This document shows, piece by piece, positions 1 to 8,906 of a stretch of DNA of 43,128 bases (the first letter of the stretch is position 1; each line of letters begins with the position of its first letter). Below the pieces are notes generated by a model. It was given only the letters and a program-made list of their open reading frames with translations, was not told the origin of the DNA and searched no databases. Origin of the DNA: an uncultured Prevotella sp. (lineage in GTDB: Bacteria > Bacteroidota > Bacteroidia > Bacteroidales > Bacteroidaceae); the NCBI GenBank assembly GCA_946548065.1, contig CAMNPM010000019.1, positions 1-43,128 on the forward strand. The letters are read 5' to 3'. Made by a program: the position numbers and the translations under genes.

Positions 1-271
1 CCTCTGTACCCGCCACCTCGTCGGCACCGTCGATTACACCGCCCTCTGCCAAACCTTCCTCGATTTCTACAGCCATTACACTACGCCCTGCGGCACCATT
101 GCCGTGACCGATTGCCGCGAACTCGATGCGCTGGCCGCGATCGTGAGGGACATCAACCAGACGCAGGAATTTGACTACGCCCTGTTGTCCGACGTGCAAA
201 GGATGGACGGCTATACCCCCCGTTGTTCTATGACCTCGGAGAACTGTACAAGGCATACGCCCAGCGGATGA
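1..271 (+). pseudogene. C-terminal remnant of a C11 (clostripain-like) peptidase
   Basis: The reading frame is open from the left edge (codons starting at base 2) to a TGA at 269-271. The part to about position 219 resembles the clostripain family (C11): a segment of the form GTIAVTDCRELDALA followed by VRDI and a tyrosine- and aspartate-rich stretch. After a run of six C at 216-221 the family-like sequence continues in the next frame as LFYDLGE, so a one-base slip in the homopolymer probably broke the frame. The family sequence then stops and turns into a sigma-factor-like sequence. No catalytic residues are present here because the catalytic part would lie upstream of the window. I infer a decayed or rearranged gene; a sequencing error in the C run is possible but would not explain the switch to sigma-factor sequence. 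Confidence 0.5.
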
Positions 272-462
272 GGGGCGTGTGCCGACGCTATATCAGCGAC
301 GAGCAGACGGTGGAGGATGTGTTGCACGATGCTTTCGTGATTATCTTCACTTCGTTCGACAGGCTGCGCGATGTGCGACGTGCCGAGCAATGGATGATGG
401 CCATCACAAGGAACGAGATCACCGGAACCGTCCCCAATTTTTTCCATCAAATTCGTCAGTGA
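223..462 (+). pseudogene. ECF sigma-70 factor fragment (region 2 only)
   Basis: The frame reads through a typical ECF region 2: LYKAYAQRMRGVCRRY, then DEQTVEDVLHDAFVIIF and an RRAEQWMMAITRNE-like end, which matches the region 2 helices and the W-x-x-x-I-x-x-N segment. Family members run to about 160-190 residues with a region 4 helix-turn-helix. Here the sigma-like sequence stops near position 420 and the frame closes at 462 after an unrelated tail, so region 4 is missing. There is no clear start codon of its own; the upstream residues LFYDLGE belong to the C11 peptidase remnant. I read it as a remnant fused by deletion or recombination, unlikely to be functional. Confidence 0.55.
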
Positions 463-498
463 CCTGTTCTGAATGAAAGTTTAATGGTGATTGATGAA

Positions 499-533
499 AA
501 AACAGAGGATGTGCTAAGCACATCCTCTGTTTT
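499..533 (-). terminator. Rho-independent terminator of cysK
   Basis: A perfect 16-bp inverted repeat (499-514 with 518-533) has a three-base loop. On the minus strand it is followed by a run of T. It starts six bases beyond the cysK stop codon, so it terminates the metY-cysK transcript. It also separates this transcript from the pseudogene region on the left. Confidence 0.9.
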
Positions 534-538
534 GGGTT

Positions 539-1486
539 TTAGAGAGGGTATTCCTCGAAGGCGTAGAGAACGGTGGAGAGGTAGCGCTCTCCAGTGTCGG
601 GCAGCAATACTACGATGTTCTTCCCCTTGTTCTCAGGACGCAGGGCTATCTGCGAGGCGGCATAGAGGGCTGCACCGGCTGAGATGCCTACCAAGAGACC
701 TTCCAGACGTCCTATCTCACGACCTGTGCGGATGGCATCGTCGTTATTGACATCGAACACTTCGTCCACCAGACTGCCGTCGTAGGTGGCGGGGATGAAA
801 CCGGCTCCGATGCCCTGAATCTTGTGCGGACCGCTCTGGCCTCCGTTGAGAACGGGGCTCGACTTGGGCTCTACGGCGACAATCTGAACGCCGGGCTTCT
901 GCTCCTTCAGGTATTTGGCCACTCCGGAGACTGTACCGCCCGTGCCTACACCAGCAACGAAGATGTCGACCTGGCCGTCGGTCTGCTCCCAAATCTCAGG
1001 ACCGGTGGTGGCATAGTGCTTGGCGGGGTTGGCGGGGTTCTCGAACTGCTGCAGGATGACGGAACCGGGAATCGTGTCGCGCAGCTGCTCGGCAGCACGG
1101 ATAGCACCAGGCATGCCGTCCTTTCCAGGAGTGAGGCGCACCTCGGCACCGTAGGCCTTGACCAGGTTGCGACGCTCGACACTCATCGTCTCGGGCATGG
1201 TGAGGATGAGCTTATAGCCCTTGACAGCCGACACGAGGGCCAGGCCGACACCCGTGTTGCCGCTGGTGGGCTCGATGATGGTGGCTCCAGGCTGCAGGAT
1301 ACCCTTCTGCTCGGCATCTTCTATCATGGCCAGGGCGATGCGGTCCTTAACGCTGCCACCAGGGTTGAAATACTCGACCTTCGCAATGAGCGGAGTGGAA
1401 ATGCCTTTCTGGGCAGAGAACTTGTTGAGCTGCAACAGCGGTGTGCTGCCAATGAGCTCGGTGAGTTGTTGTGCAATTTTTGCCAT
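539..1486 (-). CDS. cysK: Cysteine synthase A (O-acetylserine sulfhydrylase)
   Basis: This 315-residue PLP enzyme makes L-cysteine from O-acetylserine and sulfide in the cytoplasm. The sequence shows the PLP-lysine segment NPGGSVKDR (Lys47), the substrate-binding loop TSGNTG (74-79), and a glycine-rich phosphate-binding loop [10 protein letters not shown]. Length matches the CysK family. The start ATG gives the usual N-terminus, with a small IGSTPLLQL segment near residue 12. It lies 50 bases downstream of metY on the same strand with no terminator between them, so co-transcription is likely, and a strong terminator follows it. A cystathionine beta-synthase-like role is less likely because there is no heme or CBS domain. 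Call is confident. Confidence 0.96.
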   Translation of the reverse strand: MAKIAQQLTELIGSTPLLQLNKFSAQKGISTPLIAKVEYFNPGGSVKDRIALAMIEDAEQKGILQPGATIIEPTSGNTGVGLALVSAVKGYKLILTMPETMSVERRNLVKAYGAEVRLTPGKDGMPGAIRAAEQLRDTIPGSVILQQFENPANPAKHYATTGPEIWEQTDGQVDIFVAGVGTGGTVSGVAKYLKEQKPGVQIVAVEPKSSPVLNGGQSGPHKIQGIGAGFIPATYDGSLVDEVFDVNNDDAIRTGREIGRLEGLLVGISAGAALYAASQIALRPENKGKNIVVLLPDTGERYLSTVLYAFEEYPL

Positions 1487-1536
1487 AGTTGTCTTGTCTT
1501 TTTATATCGTTATACTATTCTTGTTTCGCTGGGACT

Positions 1537-2829
1537 TTAAATCTTGTCGAAAGCCTGGCGGAGGTCGTCGAGGATGTCGTCGATGTGCTCCGTGCCGATG
1601 CTCAGACGAACGGTGGAGGGCGTGATGTGCTGCTGCTTGAGCTCCTCGGGAGTCATCTGCGAGTGGGTGGTGGTGTAGGGATGAATGACCAGACTTTTCA
1701 CGTCGGCCACGTTGGCCAGCAGCGAGAAGATTTCCAGTGAGTCGATGAATCGCCAAGCTTCCTGCTCACCACCCTTGATCTCGAAGGTGAAGATGCTACC
1801 TGCTCCCTTGGGGAAGTACTTGGTGTACAGCTCGTGGTCGGGATGGGTAGGTAGGCTGGGATGATTGACGCTGGCCACCTTGGGATGCTGACGGAGGAAG
1901 TCGACCACCCGCAGCGCATTCTCGACGTGACGCTCCACGCGGAGTGACAGTGTCTCAAGTCCCTGCAATAGTATAAACGCATTAAATGGTGAAATTGTTG
2001 CACCGGTGTCCCTTAAAATGACGGCACGAATGCGAGTGACAAAGGCAGCGGCTCCGGCAACGTCGGCAAAGACGGCTCCGTGGTACGAGGGGTCAGGTTT
2101 GGCCAGTGTGGGGAACTTGTCGGCATTGGCCTTCCAGTCGAAGTGGCCTCCGTCGACGATGACGCCGCCCAGGCTGGAGCCGTGACCACCGATGAACTTG
2201 GTGGCTGAGTGGACCACGATGTCTGCTCCGTGCTCGATGGGACGGATGAGGAACGGGGTGCCGAAGGTGTTGTCGATGACCAGGGGCAGATGGTGCTGAT
2301 GGGCCAGTTGGGCGAGGGCATCGATATTGGTGACGTCGGAGTTGGGGTTGCCAAAGGTCTCGGCATAAATCAGCTTGGTGTTGGGCTGGATGGCTGCCTC
2401 TACGGCCTGAAGGTCGTTCACGTTGACAATGGTGCTGGACACACCCTGATTGGCCAGCGTGTGGGTGATGAGGTTGAACGAGCCGCCATAGAGATTGTCG
2501 GCTGCCACGATATGGTCGCCGGCGAGGGCAATGTTCTGTATGGCATAAGTGACGGCTGCTGCCCCGGAGGCTACGGCCAGACCTGCCACACCGCCCTCGA
2601 GAGCTGCCACGCGGTCTTCAAACACACCCTGGGTGGAGTTGGTCAGACGACCGTAGATGTTGCCGGCATCGCGCAGTCCGAAACGGTCGGCAGCATGCTG
2701 CGAATTGCGGAACACGTAGGACGTGGTCTGATAGATAGGTACGGCACGGGCATCGGTGGCGGGGTCGGGCTGCTCCTGACCTACATGCAGTTGGAGGGTC
2801 TCAAAACGGTAGTTCTTCTTTGTACTCAT
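1537..2829 (-). CDS. metY: O-acetylhomoserine sulfhydrylase (aminocarboxypropyltransferase)
   Basis: This 430-residue Cys/Met-metabolism PLP enzyme converts O-acetylhomoserine and sulfide to homocysteine. Seen motifs: the Tyr-x-R segment IYGRLTNST (about 58-66), the AETFGNP region near 156-162, VIDNTFGTP (Asp186) and the PLP lysine in [10 protein letters not shown] (Lys211). The insertions and length fit MetY rather than the shorter MetB/MetC. I chose the ATG at 2827-2829, because the frame stays open upstream to 2910 but that extension overlaps the promoter at 2880-2911; an AGGAAC-like stretch precedes the chosen ATG. metY is followed by cysK and is divergent from an Lrp-type regulator. Its acetylated substrate matches the MetA encoded at 26612-27529. 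Confidence 0.95.
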   Translation of the reverse strand: MSTKKNYRFETLQLHVGQEQPDPATDARAVPIYQTTSYVFRNSQHAADRFGLRDAGNIYGRLTNSTQGVFEDRVAALEGGVAGLAVASGAAAVTYAIQNIALAGDHIVAADNLYGGSFNLITHTLANQGVSSTIVNVNDLQAVEAAIQPNTKLIYAETFGNPNSDVTNIDALAQLAHQHHLPLVIDNTFGTPFLIRPIEHGADIVVHSATKFIGGHGSSLGGVIVDGGHFDWKANADKFPTLAKPDPSYHGAVFADVAGAAAFVTRIRAVILRDTGATISPFNAFILLQGLETLSLRVERHVENALRVVDFLRQHPKVASVNHPSLPTHPDHELYTKYFPKGAGSIFTFEIKGGEQEAWRFIDSLEIFSLLANVADVKSLVIHPYTTTHSQMTPEELKQQHITPSTVRLSIGTEHIDDILDDLRQAFDKI

Positions 2830-2879
2830 AATCTTGTTCCTTTCTTTTTTATGTTGTTTATTTGAATGTTTCGACGGTG

Positions 2880-2911
2880 CAAAGGTACGGAGTTTGGAGA
2901 TATTCTCCAAA
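2880..2911 (-). promoter_or_regulatory. metY promoter (Bacteroidetes type)
   Basis: On the minus strand, -33 TTTG (2908-2911) and -7 TACCTTTG (2880-2887) are separated by 20 bases. This matches the primary sigma factor consensus of Bacteroidetes. Transcription would start roughly 40-45 bases before the metY ATG at 2829. Confidence 0.8.
2893..2911. promoter_or_regulatory. Palindrome overlapping the metY -33 box, candidate operator
   Basis: A perfect 8-bp inverted repeat TTTGGAGA / TCTCCAAA (2893-2900 and 2904-2911) has a 3-base spacer. It covers the metY -33 box and lies just upstream of the -33 box of the divergent lrp-like gene. A dimeric regulator bound here could repress metY and sense the divergent promoter. 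The neighbouring Lrp-type protein is the obvious candidate, but that assignment is inference. Confidence 0.55.
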
Positions 2912-2914
2912 TCT

Positions 2915-2946
2915 TTTGGTCATTACGGAAAAAATGACTAATTTTG
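2915..2946 (+). promoter_or_regulatory. Promoter of the Lrp/AsnC regulator
   Basis: A -33 TTTG (2915-2918) and -7 TAATTTTG (2939-2946) are separated by 20 bases. The predicted start is about 65 bases before the ATG at 3018, leaving a short leader. The promoter is back-to-back with the metY promoter. Confidence 0.7.
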
Positions 2947-3017
2947 CACACGAGGAGATTTATTATTTCTTTTTCGTGACAGTAATTTGACATCGGTTAG
3001 AATATCATTCCAAAATT

Positions 3018-3482
3018 ATGGCATATCAACTAGACGAAATCGACTTGCAGATACTTCGTACGCTGCAGAAAAATGCGAAACTGACCACCAAAGAGCTGGC
3101 CGACCTGGTGCATCTGACCCCTACGCCCGTGTTTGAGCGCCAGAAACGGCTGGAGCGGCTGGGCTATATCAGCAAGTATATAGCCGTGCTGAATGCTGAC
3201 AAGCTGAACCAGGGACTGCTGGTGTTCTGCAAGGTGAAGCTGAAGCAGATCAACCACGAGATAGCCGACAGTTTCGTGAGGCGCATTCAGCACATACCGG
3301 AGATTATAGAATGCTACAACACCTCAGGGCAGTACGACTATCTGCTGAAGGTGCGCTCGGCTGACATGAAGCAGTATCAGGAGTTTGTGCTCAACAAGCT
3401 GGGAGAGATAGAGAACGTGGCCTCGATAGAGAGCACCTTCGTGATGAGCGAGGTGAAGCAGCGCTACGGTATCAATATCTGA
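3018..3482 (+). CDS. Lrp/AsnC family transcriptional regulator
   Basis: This 154-residue protein has an N-terminal winged helix-turn-helix (about residues 5-60, with DEIDLQILRTLQKNAKLTTK and the recognition segment LTPTPVFERQKRLERLGYI) and a C-terminal RAM ligand-binding domain (about 65-150, with GQYDYLLKVR). Family members form dimers and octamers that sense amino acids such as leucine or methionine. It is divergent from metY-cysK with only 188 bases between, and a palindrome lies over the metY promoter. I therefore infer control of sulfur amino acid synthesis. The effector is not deducible from sequence. Confidence 0.9.
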   Translation: MAYQLDEIDLQILRTLQKNAKLTTKELADLVHLTPTPVFERQKRLERLGYISKYIAVLNADKLNQGLLVFCKVKLKQINHEIADSFVRRIQHIPEIIECYNTSGQYDYLLKVRSADMKQYQEFVLNKLGEIENVASIESTFVMSEVKQRYGINI

Positions 3483-3502
3483 AAAAAATATTCCACGAAT
3501 AG

Positions 3503-3533
3503 TTGGATAATAGAAAAAATAATCGTAACTTTG
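3503..3533 (+). promoter_or_regulatory. Promoter of the nhaD-like gene
   Basis: A TTGG-type -33 (3503-3506) and -7 TAACTTTG (3526-3533) are 19 bases apart. The downstream gene starts at 3576. The element sits just after the lrp-like stop codon, so the antiporter gene can be transcribed on its own. Confidence 0.65.
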
Positions 3534-3575
3534 CTGACTGTAAATTGTGAACCGTCAAAATAATAGTATATAGTC

Positions 3576-4949
3576 ATGACTCTGATTATCGTCACCATGC
3601 TGCTGCTGTCGTATCTGCTGATAGCGACAGGTCATCTTACAGGCGTCAACAAGGCAGCCATAGCTATGTTCCTCGGAACGGTGGGGTGGGTGGTCTATGT
3701 GAGCTGGGGTGCCGACTTCGTGATGGCCCAGCATCCGACCGACTACGTGGAGTGGCTTGGGGGACGCACGGCAACAAGCGACACCGTGAAGCACTATATA
3801 TATAATAATGTGTTCCTCTACTACGTGGGCAGGGCGGCAGCCATCGTCATGTTCCTGCTGGCCACCATGTCGATTGTTGAGCTGCTGAACAACAACGGGT
3901 GTTTCGACTTCATCAAGGAGTGGATACGCACACGCAACTCGAAGCGGCTGCTGTGGACCATCACGCTGGCCACCTTCATCCTCTCGGCCAACCTGGACAA
4001 CCTGACCACCACCACCACAATGCTAGTCATCATGCACTCCATACTGCAAAACTCGCGGCAGCGCATGTTCGTGGGGTCGGCCATCGTGCTGGCTGCAAAC
4101 TGCGGAGGATGCTTCACCGTCATCGGCGACCCTACGGGGCTCATTCTATGGGGCGACGGGGCCGTAACGGCCAGCCACTTCTCGGCTTTTCTGGCTATAC
4201 CCTGCATACTGGCATGGGTGATTCCCACCATCATGATCAACCGCGAGCTGCCCGCCCGTCTGGATACGGCGTGGAGCCCATCGCCCTATCGCGGCGACGA
4301 CACCAGGCTCAACCGATGGCAGCGAGTAGTGATGCTCGTGGTAGGCATCGGTGGACTGTGGTTTATTCCTACCTTCCACAACATCACCAAGCTGGCTCCC
4401 TTCCTCGGCGCACTGTGCGTACTCTCGGTGCTCTGGGTGGTCAACGAAGCCTTCAACCGCAAGCTGATAGCTGCCGACCAGATGACGCAACGTCGCATAC
4501 CGCTGTCGCTGCAATATGGTGCGCTGCAGCAAATGCTGTTCATCATGGGCATCATGCTCGGTATGGGCGTGGTGGCGGAGACAGGAGTGTGGGCTGATGT
4601 GGCCACATGGTTCGACACTTATGTCCACGACATCTGGCTGATGGGCATCGGAGCCGGACTGCTGTCGAGCATCGTCGACTCATTCACCATAGCCATCAGC
4701 AACATCTCGCTCTATCAGGTAGGGGTGGGCGACGTATCGGTGAATGGGGCTTACTGGAGCATCATAGCCTTTGCTACCGCAGTAGGCGGCTGCCTGCTGT
4801 GCGTAGGCAGCATCAGCGGTATTGCACTGATGAAGATGGAGCATGTCAGACTGGGGTGGTATGTCAAGCACCTGACTCCCAAAGTGCTGCTCGGATGGAT
4901 TGCCGGCTTTATAGCACTGTGGATAGAGCTCTACTTAACCAAACTGTAA
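3576..4949 (+). CDS. nhaD: NhaD-type Na+/H+ antiporter
   Basis: This 457-residue integral membrane protein has about 11-13 hydrophobic segments and belongs to the ion transporter superfamily, NhaD branch. NhaD proteins exchange sodium for protons across the inner membrane. Family-like segments are visible: ANLDNLTTTTTMLVIMH near residue 145 and CGGCFTVIGDPTGLILWG near 175, plus a second half with SSIVDSFTIAISN near 370, whose conserved polar residues lie in otherwise hydrophobic helices. Length fits NhaD. It is followed 34 bases later by pfkA on the same strand with no terminator visible, so read-through is possible. Function is by family; ion specificity is not proven. Confidence 0.85.
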   Translation: MTLIIVTMLLLSYLLIATGHLTGVNKAAIAMFLGTVGWVVYVSWGADFVMAQHPTDYVEWLGGRTATSDTVKHYIYNNVFLYYVGRAAAIVMFLLATMSIVELLNNNGCFDFIKEWIRTRNSKRLLWTITLATFILSANLDNLTTTTTMLVIMHSILQNSRQRMFVGSAIVLAANCGGCFTVIGDPTGLILWGDGAVTASHFSAFLAIPCILAWVIPTIMINRELPARLDTAWSPSPYRGDDTRLNRWQRVVMLVVGIGGLWFIPTFHNITKLAPFLGALCVLSVLWVVNEAFNRKLIAADQMTQRRIPLSLQYGALQQMLFIMGIMLGMGVVAETGVWADVATWFDTYVHDIWLMGIGAGLLSSIVDSFTIAISNISLYQVGVGDVSVNGAYWSIIAFATAVGGCLLCVGSISGIALMKMEHVRLGWYVKHLTPKVLLGWIAGFIALWIELYLTKL

Positions 4950-4983
4950 ATACTAATCTATAAACATATTAAACAATACTACT

Positions 4984-5961
4984 ATGGGTAAAATTCAGAC
5001 TATCGGAATTCTCACATCGGGCGGCGACGCGCCAGGTATGAATGCTGCCATTCGCGCCGTGACGCGAGCTGGTATCTACAACGGATTCAACATCAAAGGT
5101 ATCTATCGCGGATACGACGGACTGATCAAGGGTGAGGTGAAATCGTTCACCACTGAAAACGTGTCGGGCATCATCACTCGTGGCGGTACCATCCTCAAGA
5201 CGGCACGTTCGAAAGAGTTTATGACACTTGAAGGTATGCAGAAAGCCTATGAGACGTGTGTCAGTGAACAGATTGATGCCTTGGTGGTCATCGGAGGTAA
5301 CGGTTCGCTCACGGGAGCACGCAACTTTGGAATGGAGTTCGACTTCCCTGTTATTGGACTGCCCGGAACGATTGACAACGACCTCTATGGCACAGACAAC
5401 ACTATTGGCTACGACACGACGATGAACACCATCATGGAGTGCGTAGACCGTATTCGCGACACCGCCAACTCGCACGAGCGCATCTTCTTTGTCGAGGTGA
5501 TGGGCCGTGATGCCGGATTCTTGGCTCAGAACTCGGCTATCGCCTGCGGTGCCGAAGCCGCCATTATACCTGAGGAAATGACGGAGGTCGACCAGTTGGC
5601 GCAGTTTATGGGTCGTGGCATCCGTAAGTCGAAGAAGTCGTGTATCGTCATCGTCTCTGAGAGTCCTAAGTGTGGCGCGCTCTATTATGCAGACCGCGTG
5701 AAGAAGGAATTCCCAGAGTTCGATGTGCGTGTGTCTATCCTCGGACATCTGCAGCGTGGCGGTACGCCAACAGCCCGCGACCGCATCCTGGCCAGCCGTA
5801 CTGGAGTGGGGGCTATCGAGGCAATTAAGCAGGGCCAGCGCAACGTAATGGTCGGTGTGCGTAACAATGAGGTGGTGTATGTTCCGTTCTCAGAATGTAT
5901 CCGCACGGACAAGCCTTTCGACAAGAAGCTTATTCAGGTGCTCGACGAGCTTAGTATCTGA
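4984..5961 (+). CDS. pfkA: ATP-dependent 6-phosphofructokinase
   Basis: This 325-residue enzyme phosphorylates fructose 6-phosphate to fructose 1,6-bisphosphate, the committed step of glycolysis. Visible motifs are [14 protein letters not shown] (11-24), GGNGSLTGA near 104-112, the catalytic segment [12 protein letters not shown] (127-138, Asp131 as the base) and [10 protein letters not shown] near 258. The glycines in GGNGS and PGTIDND are those of ATP-using enzymes; pyrophosphate-using relatives have GGDDS and PKTIDND. One oddity is Asn in place of the common Asp in GGDGS. Length matches the bacterial PfkA tetramer subunit. Confidence 0.95.
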   Translation: MGKIQTIGILTSGGDAPGMNAAIRAVTRAGIYNGFNIKGIYRGYDGLIKGEVKSFTTENVSGIITRGGTILKTARSKEFMTLEGMQKAYETCVSEQIDALVVIGGNGSLTGARNFGMEFDFPVIGLPGTIDNDLYGTDNTIGYDTTMNTIMECVDRIRDTANSHERIFFVEVMGRDAGFLAQNSAIACGAEAAIIPEEMTEVDQLAQFMGRGIRKSKKSCIVIVSESPKCGALYYADRVKKEFPEFDVRVSILGHLQRGGTPTARDRILASRTGVGAIEAIKQGQRNVMVGVRNNEVVYVPFSECIRTDKPFDKKLIQVLDELSI

Positions 5962-5999
5962 AACGCTTTCTATCTTGAAGCATAAACGATATATAAGAT

Positions 6000-6482
6000 A
6001 TGGCCTTTAAATCCCACGATTACGATGACCAGCTTGAGGAGCGGGAGGTGTCATTTCCTCCCGCCCATACCGCAGAGCATCTGCTGAATCAGTTGATGAA
6101 GCGGATGTTTGGTTGTGAGCGCTCGTATAATGCACACATAGAACGGAAGAAGAGCAAGATGAGTTTTCGTTTAGAGCGTAAGCCAACACGACAAGAGGAG
6201 AAAGAAATAGAGCGTGAGATGCAGCGCCTGATAGACGAGGACTTGCCAGTGACGTTCGAGTATGTGCGTCGTGACGAGGTTCCTGAGGGCGTGAGTCTCG
6301 ACCGTCTGCCCGACGATGCTTCTGACATATTGCGGTTGGTGCGCATCGGTGACTTTGATGTCTGTCCATGTATAGGGAAACATGTGCGCTCGACAGGACA
6401 GATAGGTCGGTTCGAAATGCTCGGCACTAACTGGGACGAGCAGGAGCGCTCGTTCCGCGTGAGATTCAAAATCGTAGGATGA
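6000..6482 (+). CDS. AlaX-like tRNA-editing domain protein
   Basis: This 160-residue protein carries the zinc site of the alanyl/threonyl-tRNA editing fold: HTAEH (His23, His27) and a later CPCIGKH (Cys124, His128). In the family these four residues hold the metal that hydrolyses mischarged Ser-tRNA or Gly-tRNA. The STGQIGRFEM segment resembles the segment after the second half of the site in AlaX. It is shorter than free-standing AlaX of archaea and lacks the catalytic synthetase domain. It follows pfkA by 38 bases. The call as a trans-editing factor is by motif; the tRNA substrate is unknown. Confidence 0.7.
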   Translation: MAFKSHDYDDQLEEREVSFPPAHTAEHLLNQLMKRMFGCERSYNAHIERKKSKMSFRLERKPTRQEEKEIEREMQRLIDEDLPVTFEYVRRDEVPEGVSLDRLPDDASDILRLVRIGDFDVCPCIGKHVRSTGQIGRFEMLGTNWDEQERSFRVRFKIVG

Positions 6483-6493
6483 TAAGAGGTAAG

Positions 6494-6532
6494 AAAAAAG
6501 CTTTCGTAAGTTGAACTTGCGAAAGCTTTTTT
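6494..6532. terminator. Bidirectional terminator between convergent genes
   Basis: A long near-perfect inverted repeat (one mismatch, 5-base loop) begins with six A and ends with six T. It can therefore end transcripts on both strands: the nhaD-pfkA-AlaX strand from the left and the histidine kinase/EEP transcript from the right. Confidence 0.9.
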
Positions 6533-6546
6533 ATGATATCCGTTTT

Positions 6547-7611
6547 TTACATTGCAATCTTCATGAACACGGGGTAGTGGTCGGAGTTGGACAGCTCGCC
6601 GCGATAGTAAGTGAGTCCCTTCAGCGACGGGTCGTGGAAGATGTAGTCGATTCGCACAGGCTTGTTCTTGTCGCGCATGGTGTACATGAAACCACCGCTG
6701 CCACACTCCTTGAAGCCGTCGACCATGTTGCCCAGCATGGTGTTGTAGACATATGAGTAGGGAACATCGTTGAAGTCGCCACAGAGAATGCAGGGCTTGT
6801 CAGTGGCAGCTTTCTCGTTGGCTATCGTAACGGCTTGTCCGACACGGAACATCATGCCCAGCATGTAGTTGCCGTAGATGACTTCGAGCAATCGGTTGCT
6901 GCCCACCTCTGTGTTCTGCTGAGCGCGTAGCTTGGCTGCCTGATGAAGGGTGCGGTTGATGCCTGTGGTCTGCAAGTGAACGTTGAAGACGCGGATTACC
7001 TTGCCGTTGACATCGATGTCCGCCCATTGGGCACTGTTGTTGGTCTCGTCGAAGAGCAGGGCCTTGTTCTCTTTGATAGGATAGCGACTGAAGATGACCA
7101 TATCAGAGCGGCCTACCTGCATATAGGGGAAATACTCCTTGTAGGCTTCTGAGTTCTTCTTGTCGCCACTTGTTTCATTGTACTCCTGCACACAGAGGAT
7201 GTCAACCTTCTGACGTCGCATCTCTGCCAGGATGTCGAGAGCCTTGAAACCTGTGGTCTCACGACCGAACATGGCTACGTTGTATGAGGCAACCTTGATG
7301 CCTTTCTGCTTTTCAGCTTCCTTGTCGAGCGATCCGAACTGGAAGATGGTGCCGATGTACGGTATGCAGCATGCTACCGTGATGACGGGGATGAGGGCAT
7401 AGAGCCAGCGCCGCCGTATGAGCCAGTAGATGAGCATGACAATGTTGGCGGCGATGAGCAAGGGTAGGGCATAGACCAGCATGGCGCGTGCCGTGTTGCC
7501 TATAGGACTGACAGTGCCTCCGTAGAGTCCGACAAAGGTTAATACTGTGATGATAATCTGTGCCACAAGAAACATCAGGGACACATATTTATATACTGCA
7601 AGCTTACCCAT
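6547..7611 (-). CDS. Membrane-anchored endonuclease/exonuclease/phosphatase (EEP) family protein
   Basis: The 354-residue protein has three N-terminal hydrophobic segments (about 11-32, 43-65, 70-92) followed by an EEP fold domain (105-354). The EEP catalytic set is visible: Asn111, Glu143 in QEYNE, His212 in NVHLQ, Asp279 and Asn281 in GDFNDVP, Asp322 and the SDHYPV motif (343-348). Such enzymes cleave phosphodiesters in nucleic acids or lipids; the substrate here is not known. It lies 14 bases downstream of the hybrid kinase gene on the same strand, so the two are probably co-transcribed. A phospholipase/sphingomyelinase-like role is possible because it is membrane-bound. Confidence 0.85.
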   Translation of the reverse strand: MGKLAVYKYVSLMFLVAQIIITVLTFVGLYGGTVSPIGNTARAMLVYALPLLIAANIVMLIYWLIRRRWLYALIPVITVACCIPYIGTIFQFGSLDKEAEKQKGIKVASYNVAMFGRETTGFKALDILAEMRRQKVDILCVQEYNETSGDKKNSEAYKEYFPYMQVGRSDMVIFSRYPIKENKALLFDETNNSAQWADIDVNGKVIRVFNVHLQTTGINRTLHQAAKLRAQQNTEVGSNRLLEVIYGNYMLGMMFRVGQAVTIANEKAATDKPCILCGDFNDVPYSYVYNTMLGNMVDGFKECGSGGFMYTMRDKNKPVRIDYIFHDPSLKGLTYYRGELSNSDHYPVFMKIAM

Positions 7612-7625
7612 GATGTGAGGAGGTT

Positions 7626-8879
7626 TTAGCGTTTGACATATTTCTCTACCATATCGAGCAGGTCCTCCACACGGAAGGGCTTGGCCATAAACTCATCGCA
7701 TCCAGCCTCCTTTGCCTCGCGGATATTCTCGTCGAAGGCATAGGCGCTGAGTGCTACAACGGGCAGGTCGTGGTTCACCTCCTTGATGATGCGGGTGGCA
7801 TCGAGGCCGTTCATTCCCGGCATGCGGATGTCCATGAGTATCAAGTTGGGGCGCTGCTCTTCGGCATAGGTCACTGCCTCGATGCCGTTGTGGGCGCGGA
7901 TAAGGCGGTAGCGCTTGGAAAGCACAATCTTGACCAGCTCGTAATTGCTGTCTTCGTCTTCTGCCACCAGAATGAGCGGTGCATTCTGTAGGTTGGTAGA
8001 CGTGGTGGCTCGTATGGTGCGAGAGTTGGTGGTGATGTGGTCGTTGTTTGCCATCCCTCCTATGTTTCCCTCGAAAGGCAATACGAAGCGGAAGGTAGAC
8101 CCCTCGCCCAGACGGGACTGGACACTAATGCGGCCGCCCATTTTCTCGACTATTGTCTTGCAGAGTGCCAGACCGAGGCCATAGCCGTTCTGTGTCTTCT
8201 CGGCATCGCGCGACACATAGACATCAAAAATGCTCTCCAGATCCTCCGAAGCTATACCTGTACCTGTATCGCTGACGAAGAACTCCACCTCCGTACCGTC
8301 GTTGATTAGGCGGTAGCCGTATTTGATGCTGCCCGTTGTGGTGTGCTTCAGCGCGTTACTGATGAGGTTAGAGAAAACCTGCGTGACGCGATTGACGTCG
8401 GTATAGAGATTGATGTTCATATTGGGCTTGTTCCATATCAGCTCGACACAATCCGGACAACGGAAGCGGAAGATGTTCTTGAGCCCATGACACAAGTCGT
8501 TGAGGTTGGTGATGTTTTTCTTGATGCTAATCTCGCCCGCCTCGACGCGTGAGAGATCCAGGATGTCGTCAATCAGTGAGAGCAGACGTGTGTTATTGCT
8601 CTCAATGATTTCCATGAACTTCATGCGCTCCTCAGCGGAATCGGTCTCGGCCATCACGCGGGAGAATCCCTCAATGGCATTCAGAGGGGTACGAATCTCA
8701 TGACTCATGTTGGCCAGGAAGAGCGATTTCATCCTGCTGGCCTGTTCTGCTTTCTTGGTTTTGTCTTCGTACTCCTTGAGCTTCTTGTTTGCCTCTTCCA
8801 GCTTCAGTTCTGTCTGTCGCAGAGCAGAACTCGTCTTGGAGATTTGCTGAAATAATTGCTCGCGTTCTTTATCTATCAT
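7626..8879 (-). CDS. Cytoplasmic hybrid histidine kinase with response receiver
   Basis: The 417-residue protein starts with a coiled coil (about 5-50), then a histidine kinase core with the phospho-acceptor His60 in NMSHEIRTPLNA, a HATPase domain (DTGTGIA, GYGLGLALCKTIV) and a C-terminal receiver domain (acidic pair EDED and phospho-acceptor Asp in ILMDIRMPG). No transmembrane or PAS sensor domain precedes the kinase core. I chose the ATG at 8877-8879 because the longer frame to 8936 overlaps the promoter. The receiver has no DNA-binding output, so phosphate probably passes to a separate phosphotransfer protein. It is followed by the EEP gene. Confidence 0.9.
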   Translation of the reverse strand: MIDKEREQLFQQISKTSSALRQTELKLEEANKKLKEYEDKTKKAEQASRMKSLFLANMSHEIRTPLNAIEGFSRVMAETDSAEERMKFMEIIESNNTRLLSLIDDILDLSRVEAGEISIKKNITNLNDLCHGLKNIFRFRCPDCVELIWNKPNMNINLYTDVNRVTQVFSNLISNALKHTTTGSIKYGYRLINDGTEVEFFVSDTGTGIASEDLESIFDVYVSRDAEKTQNGYGLGLALCKTIVEKMGGRISVQSRLGEGSTFRFVLPFEGNIGGMANNDHITTNSRTIRATTSTNLQNAPLILVAEDEDSNYELVKIVLSKRYRLIRAHNGIEAVTYAEEQRPNLILMDIRMPGMNGLDATRIIKEVNHDLPVVALSAYAFDENIREAKEAGCDEFMAKPFRVEDLLDMVEKYVKR

Positions 8880-8906
8880 TTTTGTAAAAACATATAAAAG
8901 CCGTTG

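Noticed and set aside
824..1540. 238-residue frame antisense to cysK
   Set aside because: cysK motifs are clear on the minus strand, and the antisense frame has no recognisable domain.
2209..2865. Open frame antisense to metY
   Set aside because: It overlaps metY and its promoter and lacks any motif.
2830..2910. 27-residue N-terminal extension of MetY
   Set aside because: It overlaps the metY promoter, so it cannot be translated from that transcript.
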